A stretch of 64,000 nucleotides of DNA from Apoderus coryli (Eukaryota > Arthropoda > Insecta > Coleoptera > Attelabidae), in assembly GCA_911728435.2 (NCBI GenBank), contig OU452198.1, positions 43,801,902-43,865,901 of the forward strand, read 5' to 3'. Below are positions 21,701 through 32,600 of the stretch, piece by piece (position 1 is the first letter of the stretch; every line of letters begins with the position of its first letter). Under the pieces are notes generated by a model, which was not told where the DNA came from, searched no databases, and saw only the letters and a program-made list of their open reading frames with translations. A program made the position numbers and the translations under genes.

Positions 21701-24700
21701 GTAGGATCTAGGGCGCATGACATAAATACAAACGACGATGTTTTATTTTATTGGTATCGAGATTTTTTTTAAAAATGTCGATAATGACAAGATTTGTTAT
21801 GCAGCTCTCTGTTTTCTGATCACAAACCTAAAAAATAAAGCGACAGTTTTTTTTGGTCTCTTGCGCTTCTCTATTAGCTATGCGCGTCAAAGATTAAAGC
21901 ACTACAGAGCATATTTTTTTAGGCTGTGGCTCTAATGTTGACTGTAAATTATATTAATAAGTATGTGTTACTGACTTATCCATAATTAAATACAATATGT
22001 TAATGAATACACGCAATAAATATAATATCACTAAAACACGTAATTCCAATTTACTCGCCATGGGTAATTCCCCGAATATAGGTGTAATGTGTAATGTAAA
22101 GATTATAAAATTAACTAGATGCGACCACTGCAATATGTTCCTGCCGACCATATTATATAGGAAGCCAAGTTGAAGCTAACTGATTTGGAATATCTAATAT
22201 TTTAGAAAGAGATGATATTTAGTAGGAAACTGTAAAAAGTTTATGATTTTGACAAGTAATTTTTTTTCAAATTTTAATTGAATTTGAAAGTAATAAAAAA
22301 GTATTAGAATCCATAAAAAGTAATAGATTCTATCAAATTAGACAAATGTCGTAATAAAGTAATAGACGATAGAAAAAGTAATAGATTTGTTACAATTGTA
22401 ATAGCAATAACAACACTGTCCACAACTCATCAAGTTTCCAACATTTACGAAGAGTTTATACTAGCACGAGATCCAGAATGACAACAAGATGTATCTGGCG
22501 ACATCTAGTTCACAAACGATGACCGCACAAGAAGTAACAACTTCATTAAGTCCTATTGCCAACATCAGATACGCCCGAATTCTCTAGCGGGAGGATGTCT
22601 TGTCCAGCCGTCGTTTGTGAACTTTGTATATTGCATATTGCCTCCTGACACAAGATGTCGCGTCATACATCTTTTTGTCAAGTCGACTTCTGTTGCAAAA
22701 GTGTGTATAGCATTCGTCTATCATCAATTCAATAGAGGCAATTTTAGTTTGAGTCATCATGTCTTTGTAAGCAGTTGCAGCGGCTGCAAACTTGGTACCT
22801 CTCTAGCTTTAAACAAAATAAAACGAAAATAGCCAAGTTGGTGGAGAAGATGTTCGTGGTCAAAGTGATTTTTATATCATATTGATGGCCGAGTTTAAAT
22901 GTAAACCATTTTCGGTTCTTCGAAGGAGATGAACCACTGAAAGCTGACCCCAAGTTCTTGATTTTCTTTTTAACCTCAATCTCACTTGCTCATTGTTTCA
23001 ATTTGGACATTTTCACTCCATGTAGCCAGATACCCGTCTCAGTGATACCAGCGGACTGATGAATAACACATACATCATTCTACAAGCTGATTCCTGTCGA
23101 GTAGTGACTTATGGGTCTGGGCATCACCGTCCGATATGCGACATATGCTTTAATTGAAAGACTGAGTGCATCATTTTTGTAAGCCACATGTTGCCTAGAT
23201 GTTGCTTCAGTGGAATTGCACGGTGAGATGTTCGCCAGTTCGCTACTATAATTTGTATTAAGTATTATTACCTGTGAGATGTTTTGTGTGAGAAAAACCT
23301 GAGCATTTCTCATAATATAATCCCAATGCATTTTGGGCCATCTTCTCATATGTACCCTGCCCAAAACCAAAACAGATTTGTTTCGTTCTACGAAATATGA
23401 CACTACAGATCTGAGCTGAAAGAAATAAACCAATCAGTATTTACGGATTATGGTAAACGAAGACTGTCTTTTTAAGTAGGCATACAGAGACATAGAGGGC
23501 GCCACTAATCACTATAGTGTTAAAGGCTGTCATTCCACCAATGAAGCATCACGGTAGTTCAATTGGTAAAACACCTGACCGGCAATTGGGAGATGTGGGT
23601 TCAAATCCCACTTGACACATATATAAACTCAAATTGAAGATCAAATTATACTTCCGTACAGTCCTAACGATTTCTTTACTTTTCAGTCGCCATCCAAGGC
23701 AAACAGTCAACGCTTTTTAAAAACACAACCCAACAGTAGATTAGAATTACTGTACATGCATTAATTCTTCTTACGACGCCGTCTCCCTACGAAGGTTGGC
23801 GATCCAAATGGCTATTGTCGCACGAGAAACCGCAACTCTGAAAATTTCAATAGGCGTCTGTTCGAGCCATCTGCGCAAGTCTCTCAACCATGAATTCTGT
23901 CTACGGCCGACCGACCGTTTTCCTTCGATCTTCCCCTCTATTATCAGTCGGAGAATCTCATATCGCTCGCCCCTCATGATATGTCTCTCCTTGATTGTCG
24001 TGAGGAGTTCTTTATGTTTGCCCATTTACTGTAGGACCTCTATATTTGTCTTATGTTCCATCCAGGATATTCGCAGCATTCGCCTGTAGGCGTACATTTC
24101 GAACGCATCGATTCTCTTTTCTGTGGTCGCATCCATGGTCCAACTCTCGCATCCGTACAAAAGAACAGGAAAGATGTAACAGCGAAGTATTCTGGTACGA
24201 AGTTCCAGGCTGAGGTTTCGGTTTCCCAGAAGTGTCCTCATGCTGTTCAGAGTTTTCCGCGCTTGATCAATTCTTGATCTGATTTCGAGTTTTCGATTGC
24301 TTTCCGGGTTGACGAGCGTGCCCAGGTATCTTAGAGATGAAACCTGTTCAATAATCTCTCCATGGAGTCCTAGGGTGGCGTTTCTCTGTGTTTTTGAGAA
24401 TAAGAGATTGAAGTTCTGGTAGGCTACCGGCTATTACCACGGTATCATCTGCGTAACGAAGATTATTTATTATGTTTCCGTTGATCTTCATGCCTGCAGT
24501 TGTCTTCTCGAGAGCTTCGTTGAACACCGCCTCAGAGTAGAGGTTAAACAGCAAGGGAGACAATACACATCCTTGTCGCACGCCTCTTCTTATTGCTATA
24601 TCCTCTGATGTGGACCCTTTGATTTTGATTGTTGCTGTTTGATGGCAGTAAAGTCCGGTTATGATCTTTAGATCTTGTGCGTTTTATAGTCAATAAAGCA

Positions 24701-27700
24701 TGCGAATACATCGGCATTCATGTCCCTACATCTCTGAGTCAGTACATTCAACGAGAAAAGAGCCTCTCGGGTTCCCATTCCGTTTCTAAAGCCAAATTGC
24801 GGCCATCTCATGCGACGTGGAAAAACAATACAAAACTAAGAAGACAGTCTTCGTAAATAATTCAAAATGTTCTTACCAATTTCGCATACACCTCTGGAGC
24901 TTTCTTAGGACCAACTGAATAAGCAATATTTAATCCGTCTAACACCACGTCGGATTTCTCCATATGTACCAAAAATTTCGTAAAATTTTGCAGTTCTTCC
25001 GGATTGGTTTTGATGAATAAATCTTTACCCACAATAACGTCTTTAAGGAATGTAGCACGTAGTTCAGCAAATTCACTTTCTGATAAATCGAATTTTTCCA
25101 GTTTATGTTTGCATACCCTACAGAGCCCATTGTGTGGAATCTTAATGGAATTAAATAAAATATTCATAAGTTAGCTGAGGAAAATTGTTTATTGGAGTTT
25201 GGCACCGATTACACTTCGGCTAAAATCTCATCTTTCCCCTACCATGCCATCACTCAATAAAAGACCTTTACCAATATTTCCAATGTGCTAATGAATCATC
25301 TAGCTCAGTCTCGATCGATCTATATCGCAACTTGTGAGCTCTATAGGTTTTCTATAAGTCACGACTGAAAAATACCCTCAGCATTAACTTCCATCCTCAC
25401 CATTCTACGGAATCTAACTGAAAACCTATAGAGCCCACAAGGTGCGATATCGATCGATCAAGACTACATAATAAGTGCTGATGATGCTGTTCCACGCATA
25501 CCACCTCTACATGACCGACAAGCACAGACTTGGGGGCGCAACGGCTATAGCCATCAAAAGGAACATACAGCATCATGTGCTACCGAACCTGGATATGCAG
25601 AGCATCGAGTCAACAGCTATTGCAGTGCAGACAACTCACGGACTTGTTAGATTCATATCCGCCTACAGATCACCTAGGAATCCCCTGCTTGAAGAAGACG
25701 TGGAAACACTAATCGGAGGCAGGGCATCCACGGTGGTGTTGGGGGATCTGAATTGCAAGTCACCGGAGTGGAACAGCAGGATATTCAACCCAGCAGGCAA
25801 GAATCTCAGTTCCTGGACCGAACAAAGGGACGCACATGGACAGTCGTGGCTCACGCCCTGACGTCCTGGACGTCGCAGTGCTCAAGAATATCACCGCACC
25901 GTACGAAATAATAACGTTAAACGAAGAATCCTCTGACCATAGCCCGGTGTTACTCCAACTCGGAGACGGAACACAGGACGAAGACACCTACATGGAACAC
26001 AGGACCAACTGGAAGCGGTTTCCGGAACAGTTTTGGAGAACATATGGCAACGTTCCAAGGATCACAATGCCAGAGGAGCTGGACAGCGCGGTTTTGCAAC
26101 TTGAGCGCAGCATTCAAGGAGCCCTCCGTGACTGTTCCTCCTCCAAAAGGAGGAAAAGAGACTTTCTGCTATTCGCGAAAGACATCCCTGCTGCAATCAG
26201 AGCGAAGATTCAGGAGAAGAATCGAGCCCGGAGAAGATACAGGATGACCTTAGCCCCTGAAGACAGAGCAAATCTCAACAGACTCAACGCGGAAGTGAAG
26301 CTGAGATTACGGGAACATCGTGGGAACCAATGGCAAAGGAAGCTAGAAGAGCTAAACACTAAGGACGGTAGAGTATGTAAAATGATGAAAGCCCTGCGGG
26401 CCACGAATCCTCAGGTACCCTCCATTCATGGGGAAAGAGGCAGGATCGTCTACACGGACCAAGAAAAGGCTGAGGCATTTGCTGACTGCCTTGAAAGGGA
26501 GTATAGGGAGAATATACATCCTGACGACGACGAGGAGCTAGAGGACGAGGCCCACAGGTTTGTTAGACAGGTCAGGCGGCAGGACATGGAAGGAGAACCA
26601 CTAAGACCAGCCACCACAGAAGAAATACGGAGCATAATCCATCACCTGAAGATAAAGAAGGCACCAGGTCCCGACGGAATTAGCAACAAGGCGCTAAAAC
26701 TGTTTACTGAACGCCCTGTCCAAGATAGCAGAACGAATTATCCTCTGGAGTTCTCGGATGAACTGGAAGTAATCCCCGACGAGCAGTTTGGGTTCAGAGC
26801 CAATCACAACACGGAGTTGCAACTGCTAAGACTCGTTGAGCATGCAGCACAAGGACGAAACTGTCGCGAAGTCACGGGAATCGTATTTCTGGATGTGGCC
26901 AGAGCCTTCGACAGGGTCTGGCAGGAAGGACTCATCTATAAGATGCACACTTTAGGATACCCACCAGTGATGATCAAGCTAGCAGACTCCTACCTACAGG
27001 ACAGGCAGATTCGCGTCAGGACATGGAAGGAAGTCTCGGAATCACGGACCCTGGAGGCCGGCGTGCCGCAGGGGTCTGTACTATCCCCCCATCTTTTCTC
27101 CATCTTTACCAGCGACATCCCAAGGACAGACCAGAACAGCTTGGCACTCTACGCAGACGACACTCCCTGATTGCCCGCAGTCGCAGTGCGGAATTGGTGA
27201 CAAGATACCTGCAGCGTAACCTCTAGTTGATTTTAACTCACCTCAGTTAAACTACTCCTAAACCCCGCTGTATTAAAATAATCCCTCATCAAAATAGCCA
27301 CCTCCTCGTCCCACTTAATTTCGTATGTTTGTAGGAATGAAAATAAAGTTTCTATTCTTGTCTTAATGTTTTCTTTTTTTCGCAATTTCTTTACTGTCTC
27401 GAGGTAGGAAGTATATATCACTGGTGTAGGGTCCCTTTCTAACTCTAGTAGTTCTATACATGAAAAATACTAAATGAACGTGTTTATAATACAAAAGTAA
27501 TAATAGTAAATTTCAACCTTTAAATAGTTCCCAAGCTTTCTCATCTTTTTTATTGAGAAAACATGTCGCTATTAATGCTCCATATATTGCATTCGAAGCA
27601 TTCGATGTTATTTTCATTTCCTAAAATGAACAGTTTTAATTTTAATATTTTAAACAACAAAACAAACTTACCTTAAATAAATCTAAACACGATTCCCACC

Positions 27701-28309
27701 TACTGGTTATAGAAAGGGCTAATATAGCATTCTCCAACGTAAATGAATCTAATATACCGTACTTTTGTCTTAACTGATCATAGATTTTATATATTTCTGC
27801 CTCATCTATTGGATCACATTTTTTAGAATTTATATTTTTGGAATGTAACAACTTCAAGTACTTTCCTATTGTAGCTAAATTTGGTGTTCCATTTTCTCTA
27901 TATAAATATTTTATATAATACTCTCCCAAATCATATCTAAAGCATTTCACAATCAAATCAATGTGTATCAGGTAGGTAGGAATATAAGTATATATTCATA
28001 CCTTTGAATTTTATTACAACAATTTATTATCATAGAATCAATACTTTCTAATCTACGATCCCCATACGCGTTTTTAATTTCTGATATTTTTTGTCTAACA
28101 GGTTTCCAGTCTTCAACAGATTTAATTTCGGCATTTTGTATAATTTCAATTAGATCTGTGGGATCACCATTTTGTGTCGTTTCACGATTATCAGACCTAG
28201 GTCGCCAAGAATACTTTCTTTTAAAAAGCTTTGAAACATTAAATACATTTTTACAGAAAGGTTTGTTAAAAATTAAATTTACTTTACGCAAAGTTAAGGC
28301 AGCAGTCAT
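18665..28309 (-). CDS. PRORP: Mitochondrial ribonuclease P catalytic subunit (PRORP / Mulder-type), 8 exons
   Basis: Protein-only RNase P cleaves 5' leaders from tRNA precursors in mitochondria. Exons on the minus strand are 28309-28002, 27936-27672, 27620-27518, 27453-27242, 25140-24877, 23415-23272, 19362-19175 and 18761-18665. All introns are GT-AG, all phases agree, and the sum is 1,581 nt (526 aa). The first 38 residues are basic without acids, as in a mitochondrial presequence. The middle is helical PPR-like. Exon 5 has the zinc pair C303/C306 and VVLDGLN (D364). Exon 6 encodes KSVLVLGRVHMRRWPK. Exon 7 encodes DDPYLLYCALNSG (D433, D434) and SRDLMRGH (D454), so all four catalytic Asp are present. 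Introns 4, 5 and 6 are swollen by retroelements and DNA transposons. The last exon is the least certain: it fits phase and splice site but shows WDV where the family usually has a zinc-binding WH[IV]P, and ends before the usual W-x-C. Confidence 0.92.
19617..21041 (-). mobile_element. 1.43-kb TIR element, copy B (inverted relative to copy A)
   Basis: Collinear with 1704-3161 in reverse. It begins CACAGTATAATAAATAATAC and ends ATTAATGCTGTG. Flanks ACAAGAC (19610-19616) and ACACTAC (21042-21048) agree at 5 of 7 positions, as expected for a decayed 7-bp duplication. It sits in PRORP intron 6. The plus strand between about 20160 and 20600 contains the embedded RT C-terminus; the ATT-rich retroelement tail follows at about 20735-20780. 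Confidence 0.85.
21070..22418. mobile_element. hAT-like non-autonomous DNA transposon, 1.35 kb
   Basis: Ends are CAGTGTTGTTGCTG and the inverted CAGTGTTGTTATTGC, a hAT-type terminus. An exact 8-bp direct repeat TCCACAAC flanks it (21062-21069 and 22419-22426). Both subterminal regions are rich in AGTAATAGA-type motifs (for example near 21089, 21125, 21153 on the left and 22309, 22350, 22377 on the right). No transposase frame is present. A partial copy of the 57460-57900 MITE lies inside at 21350-21648. The element is in PRORP intron 6. Confidence 0.88.
21350..21648 (-). repeat. Partial MITE copy (family of 57460-57900) inside hAT element
   Basis: From GGGTTATTCTTTCGTAC at 21350 the sequence follows the reverse complement of 57900 down to about 57606 with scattered differences, then diverges after TTCCAGTTTTCAGA at 21648. 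Only one terminus is present, so the copy is truncated or its other end was replaced. Confidence 0.8.
22419..23271. other. Intron 6 of PRORP, unassigned part
   Basis: Stretches at about 22430-22800 have few stops on either strand, with text such as RRLDKTSSR on the minus strand, suggesting a decayed protein-coding repeat. The family was not recognised and frames are broken. No host exon fits here: exon 6 joins exon 7 in phase without it. Confidence 0.35.
23549..23618 (+). repeat. tRNA-derived SINE head (A and B boxes)
   Basis: TAGTTCAATTGG (23555-23566) matches the RNA polymerase III A box and GGTTCAAATCC (23598-23608) the B box. An anticodon-type stem CCTGA/TTGGG with loop CCGGCAA and a perfect T arm (GTGGG/CCCAC) can be drawn. 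The acceptor stem (ATCACGG against TTGACAC) does not pair and base 33 is C, so this is not a working tRNA gene. It is best read as the head of a tRNA-related SINE in PRORP intron 5's neighbour, downstream of exon 6. Confidence 0.7.
23771..24830 (-). pseudogene. RTE-like retrotransposon remnant in PRORP intron 5
   Basis: Minus-strand frames in order: WPQFGFRNGMGTREALFSLN and CRDMNADVFACFIDY (about 24800-24690), RQGCVLSPLLFNLYSEAV with NLRYADDTVVIAGS (24581-24440), then LRCYIFPVLLYGCESWTM and RRMLRISWMEHKTN (24241-24026) and VGRRQNSWLRDLRRW (24025-23771). The YADD active site is present but the region is split by frameshifts and stops. It is 5' truncated. It lies antisense to nothing: gene and element share the minus strand. 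Confidence 0.88.
25308..25464. repeat. Inverted-repeat hairpin with 45-bp arms
   Basis: Left arm 25308-25352 and right arm 25420-25464 are near-perfect reverse complements. Each carries GATCGATC, ATATCGCA and CTATAGGTTTTC. The spacer is 67 bp. It lies in PRORP intron 4, directly beside the retroelement that starts at about 25475, which may have inserted at its edge. Confidence 0.8.
25470..27200 (+). mobile_element. Jockey/I-like non-LTR retrotransposon, internally deleted and 3' truncated
   Basis: The first frame (25475-25861) is the end of an AP endonuclease domain (VVLGDLNCKSPEWNSR). After a frameshift near 25850 the second (25836-27170) has SSDHSPVLL, the last endonuclease motif, then a coiled region, KAPGPDGISNKALK, EQFGFRANHNTELQLLRL, VFLDVARAFDRVWQEGLIYK, GVPQGSVLSPHLFSIF and ALYADDT, where it breaks off. 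The RT fingers between 26700 and 26760 are shortened; a neighbouring frame there still reads NALSKIAERIILW, so a deletion shifted it. Higher GC than the surroundings suggests a younger arrival. It lies in PRORP intron 4, antisense to the gene. Confidence 0.88.
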
Positions 28310-29652
28310 TACAAATGAATATGTTTAATAATTAATATAAATAATTAAAACAAATTAATATGTTTAATGTTTATAACTTAAATTTTTAGGTTAATTCGAT
28401 ATTTCAATATTTCTTTTTTTGTTTTCTTTTTACATGGCCTAAAAGCAAAGTCGTAGAGAAAATACAGAGACGCCATTCGCTAACACCCTGTTCAGGATGT
28501 TACGATTGCCTTTATCCTTATAAAAACAATAGTTACATGTTAGGGCCACTTGTATAGGTGTAGTTTAAACTATAAGCGTTAGTTAAATTGAAATTTAATG
28601 AAAAGTGTACCTTGTATAACTGGATGTCTCCACCATGTTAGATATCAACTAGTATATTGAGTACTAATTAAACTGCAATCTTTAGTTTAACAAACCGAAT
28701 GAGTTTAAAAATTAATTTCGAACTAGTGATTTTTATTTACTATCTTTGCCATCACCTATACAAGTGGCCCTAAAGACAATGGTGTAGACATTGTTTTTAT
28801 AACGACAATGGTGTAGAGTACCTAGTTTTCAAAGACGCCCTACTTCTTCAAAACACTTCTGTGAATTTCGATACACGTTTCGCTAACATTGTTAGCATCC
28901 TCAGTAGATATTTAAGACAATGGCATTGGCATTGTCTATAAAGACAATCGCATTGGTAACATTTAAAAAAATGACAACTACTTTTTTATTTGATTGCTTG
29001 GAGAATACGAACAAACGTCTATGTACTCGTATTACTCTACCATCAAAATTGTCTAACTTGCCTCTTGAGCAGTGTTGTCAGGCGGACCATAATTATGTAT
29101 TTGTACCATAATTTTGCAGAAAAATACATAGTAAAATCCCGAATGTAAAAACACATAATTTACCATAATTTTGACCTCTTTGCATTTCTGAATACTTAAT
29201 TTTTTGTTTGCTGTTATTCATAGAAACTTATTCCGCAACCATTACAATTTACAATACACAACAATGAATTGGGTAATTGTCTTCATATACACAATGATTG
29301 GGTGTTAATTCCGGAAATAACTGTCAGAAGTGTTATTTATTTTAATAATGTCATTGTCTTTATTCCTTATAAAGACAATGACAATGTTTAATAAAAGTTA
29401 ATTAATTTAAAAATTAAAATCTGGCAACACTGCTCTTCAGTGCCAGTTCAATCAATTCCAATTGAAACGAAGAGGAAAGGCAAAAGACATTTGACAATTG
29501 ACAATAATTGTAAAACTGTTTACATTTTTTTTCAATTTATCAATATAAACATTTTCTTATTGTTTATTGCCTTGTAAAAAATGCTTTCATGCAAAATATC
29601 CGGCTGAAACAATTCAATTAATAGAAAAATTCACAAATCTGACTTATAAAAA
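28310..29652. promoter_or_regulatory. Shared upstream region between PRORP and RNF8-like gene
   Basis: The start codons of the two genes face away from each other across 1,343 bp, so both promoters lie here. The interval holds a MITE (28544-28770) and several copies of a GACAATGG / CCATTGTC-like motif (about 28776, 28805, 28916, 28945, 29351, 29381), some as short palindromes such as ATTGTCTATAAAGACAAT. No TATA box could be assigned with confidence. Confidence 0.6.
28544..28770. mobile_element. 227-bp MITE with 18-bp inverted ends, TA duplication
   Basis: Ends are GGGCCACTTGTATAGGTG and its reverse complement CACCTATACAAGTGGCCC. TA flanks both sides (28542-28543 and 28771-28772). There is no coding content. 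A TA duplication and small size fit a Tc1/mariner-type MITE. It lies in the PRORP/RNF8 shared promoter region. Confidence 0.85.
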
Positions 29653-32600
29653 ATGGTGAAACCACGTCTTAAACATGTAACCACAGGAGACATAATTCTC
29701 ATATCACGAAGTCCAGTATGTAGTCAACAATCTTGGATAAATTTAAAAATACTTAGATGCTAAACTCTTCATTGTATTGTAATGTGCTAAGTTTATTCTG
29801 GAATATTTAACTATAACAGCAATAATTATAGTACATTATTACTCTTTGATTTATAGCGCTTGTAATAATAAATACAATTTTCTAGTTCTCAATTGGGCGA
29901 AGTTTAACTGCAGACTACGTAATTGCGAATAGAGCCGTTTCCAGAAATCACTGTACCTTCGAATCATATCCAGAGGGATGGACTTTAACTGATAACGTAA
30001 GTTATCTATTTTATAATAAATGTTGCTTTAAAGTGATATTATTTTCAGAGTACAAATGGAACCTGCGTCAATAGAACAGTTGTTAAGGGCATTAAAAGTG
30101 GAATATTAAAAAACGACGATGTGATTCTCTTAGCAGACGGTTTTAAATACCAATTTCTAATATCAACTCAGTCAGAACATATCGCTACATCTGTTGAAAA
30201 TAGTGTGCCCAAAACAAATGATTCAAATTTAGTAACAAATAGTAATAGTTTAGTTGTAAATAGTCCTAGACAAGAAAGCGTTGATGTTGACCGTAATTTT
30301 GATCCTGATTTGAGTGATGAAGTATTGTGTAGTGCTATAGATGATGTTCTGAAGAAAGTAGAGGTATGATTTATAAAACATTTAATCTGCACAAGTTTGT
30401 CAGTATGTTTTTAGAATGTTCCTGAGTCTCAAAACTCGATTAAAGAATCTCATAGTTCCACTGAAAGTGTTCGAAGTGATCTCATCAACAATGTGCAAAC
30501 AGAATCTGTTGAAAATCCTACAATTGTTGAATCAAATACTGTACAAAACGAATCTGTGATAACTGATGTTTCTAATAGAAATACCACGATTACAAGGGCT
30601 GTTCCTAGTCCAGACAATGCAAACAAAAGAGTCAAAATTACTGTGTTACCGACAAGTTGCAATGGAGTTCCAATTAATATTAAAGAAATTACGGCGAGTA
30701 AGTTATTTTTTACGATATTTTGGATAAGTTTAATGCGTTATTTTGTAGTAAATGTTACAGCACCCAGTACTCCAAAGGTTGGCCAATTAGCAGTTGCCCA
30801 AGCATCTCCAACGATACTTCAATTACCCTCAACGTCGAGTGGATTGAAAAGTTATATACGTGTCCAATTGACACCGGAACAGATTAAACGACTTCAGAGT
30901 CGTGGTCAAATCCTGACATTACCTTCGATTGTTAAAGTTGTCAATAAATCCACTAGCGGACAAGGTAAGATTACAAGCGAATTGTGTATTTACTCTTATG
31001 CCTCCAAAAAATGTTCTGAACTATGAAATCCTTTATGAAATATTATTCCAGCGTGATTGGTCATATCTGTACAATTGTAATGATGTTGATGACGCTTTAC
31101 TTTTGTTTTATGCTGACCTTTATTCTGTTTTTGACTCCTGTGTTCCCCTTTACAGGACTTTCAGCCATCAATATCCTTCCTGGTTTAACTCTGAGATTAT
31201 CAGAAATATTGAAGTCTAAAGCCGTTTTACATAAGAAATATAAGAATACAAAATCTCGCTATTACTATGACAAATTCAGTGAAATTAGAAGGCCTTTAAA
31301 GCAACAAATAAGTACGTCGTATAAAAATTACGCGCGTGTTGCTGAGAATCATATTGTCACTGATCCCAGATCATTCTGGTCATTTGTTAAAGGGTCGCGC
31401 CAGCAGTCACGCACTCCCGGTTCCATGCAATACAACAACAATGTTATTGAGGATCCGCAAAATATTATTGAAACGTTTGCTAAATACTTTGAAAGTGTCT
31501 TTGTGGGACCTGTGGGTTGTGGTAATGATGATGCATTATCTCTCCTGTGTGGAAATATATCTGAGGGAGAGATAGTTATGGCTGCTCGCAAATTAAAGAA
31601 CAGGTTTACTTCCGGACCGGACGGGATTCCCTCATTCTTGGTCAGAGTTACAATTTCAGTAATGTGCGTTCCTCTGCATAATTTATAACTTAATATCAAG
31701 ATGTAATACTTTTCCTATGGTCTGGAAGAATGCTAAGCTGTGTCCTGTTTTCAAGAGCGGAGATCATGCGGGTATAACCAATTATAGGCCTATATCAATT
31801 ATGTCTAATTTTTCCAAATTACTTGAAATAGTCCTTTACAATCGTATTTATCCAATTGTTCAACATGGGCTGGTCCAATATCACCATTGTTTCATTGCAC
31901 ATAGGTTCACACTTACAAATTTGTCAATTTTTTCACAATACGTGTCTGGGACGTTGGATAACCGCGGTCAGGTTGACGTTGTATATGTTACGGGTAAAGT
32001 TAGATAAGCGAGTAAACCTAGGTTTACCCGGGTAAACTGCGTAATACCCAAGACTTTTGGGTAAAGTCCAAAATATATTTGGAATTGTACAGGTTTCGGG
32101 CTTTACTCGTATAAACCGCGTTTTACCCGCTTTCGCTGGGTTAAAGTTGGATGTACCATAAATGACAAGGCCATTAATGTTTGAAAAACATATTTAATTC
32201 AAAAAACACATTTTACAAATAAAAATTAGAATTCTAAAACTGTATTCTCCTAAAGGTAATCTACTCACGAGTGCTTATTTGTTCAATCAAGACAGCCAGC
32301 TGCTGTGACATTTCGAGTTGCAAAGATTTCCAGTATCTTTACATTTATTTATCATGCATTTAGTTTTACAGTTCTATCGTTTATAACCTTGACGTCCTAA
32401 AAGTGATTGTTGCAAGCTTACGTAAGCTCTTCTTTTCTGGTGATACACTTTCCAGATCTACAAGTTTCTCACTGCACGCAGAAAATTGGTTCCTGCAAAA
32501 CATTTCCTCTATTGTTCCTTTCTCGTTTGCTAGCGTCATGAGAATGTTTCTAAAATCGCTTCTCCCTCGATCAACGTCTGGAATTTTCACTCTCACTGTA

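Noticed and set aside
22430..23070. Additional PRORP exon in intron 6 (text such as KWFTFKLGHQ looked faintly similar to the family's C-terminal part)
   Set aside because: Exon 6 joins exon 7 in phase as NISQ|DDPYLL with canonical sites, and exon 7 already contains the region in question.
23549..23618. Functional tRNA gene
   Set aside because: The acceptor stem does not pair and position 33 is C; only the internal promoter boxes and two arms are tRNA-like.
25140..25167. Start codon at 25167 as the beginning of a separate short gene
   Set aside because: The segment upstream of 25140 is intron: the acceptor ATTAAG and phase 0 join to exon 4 give a continuous PRORP protein.
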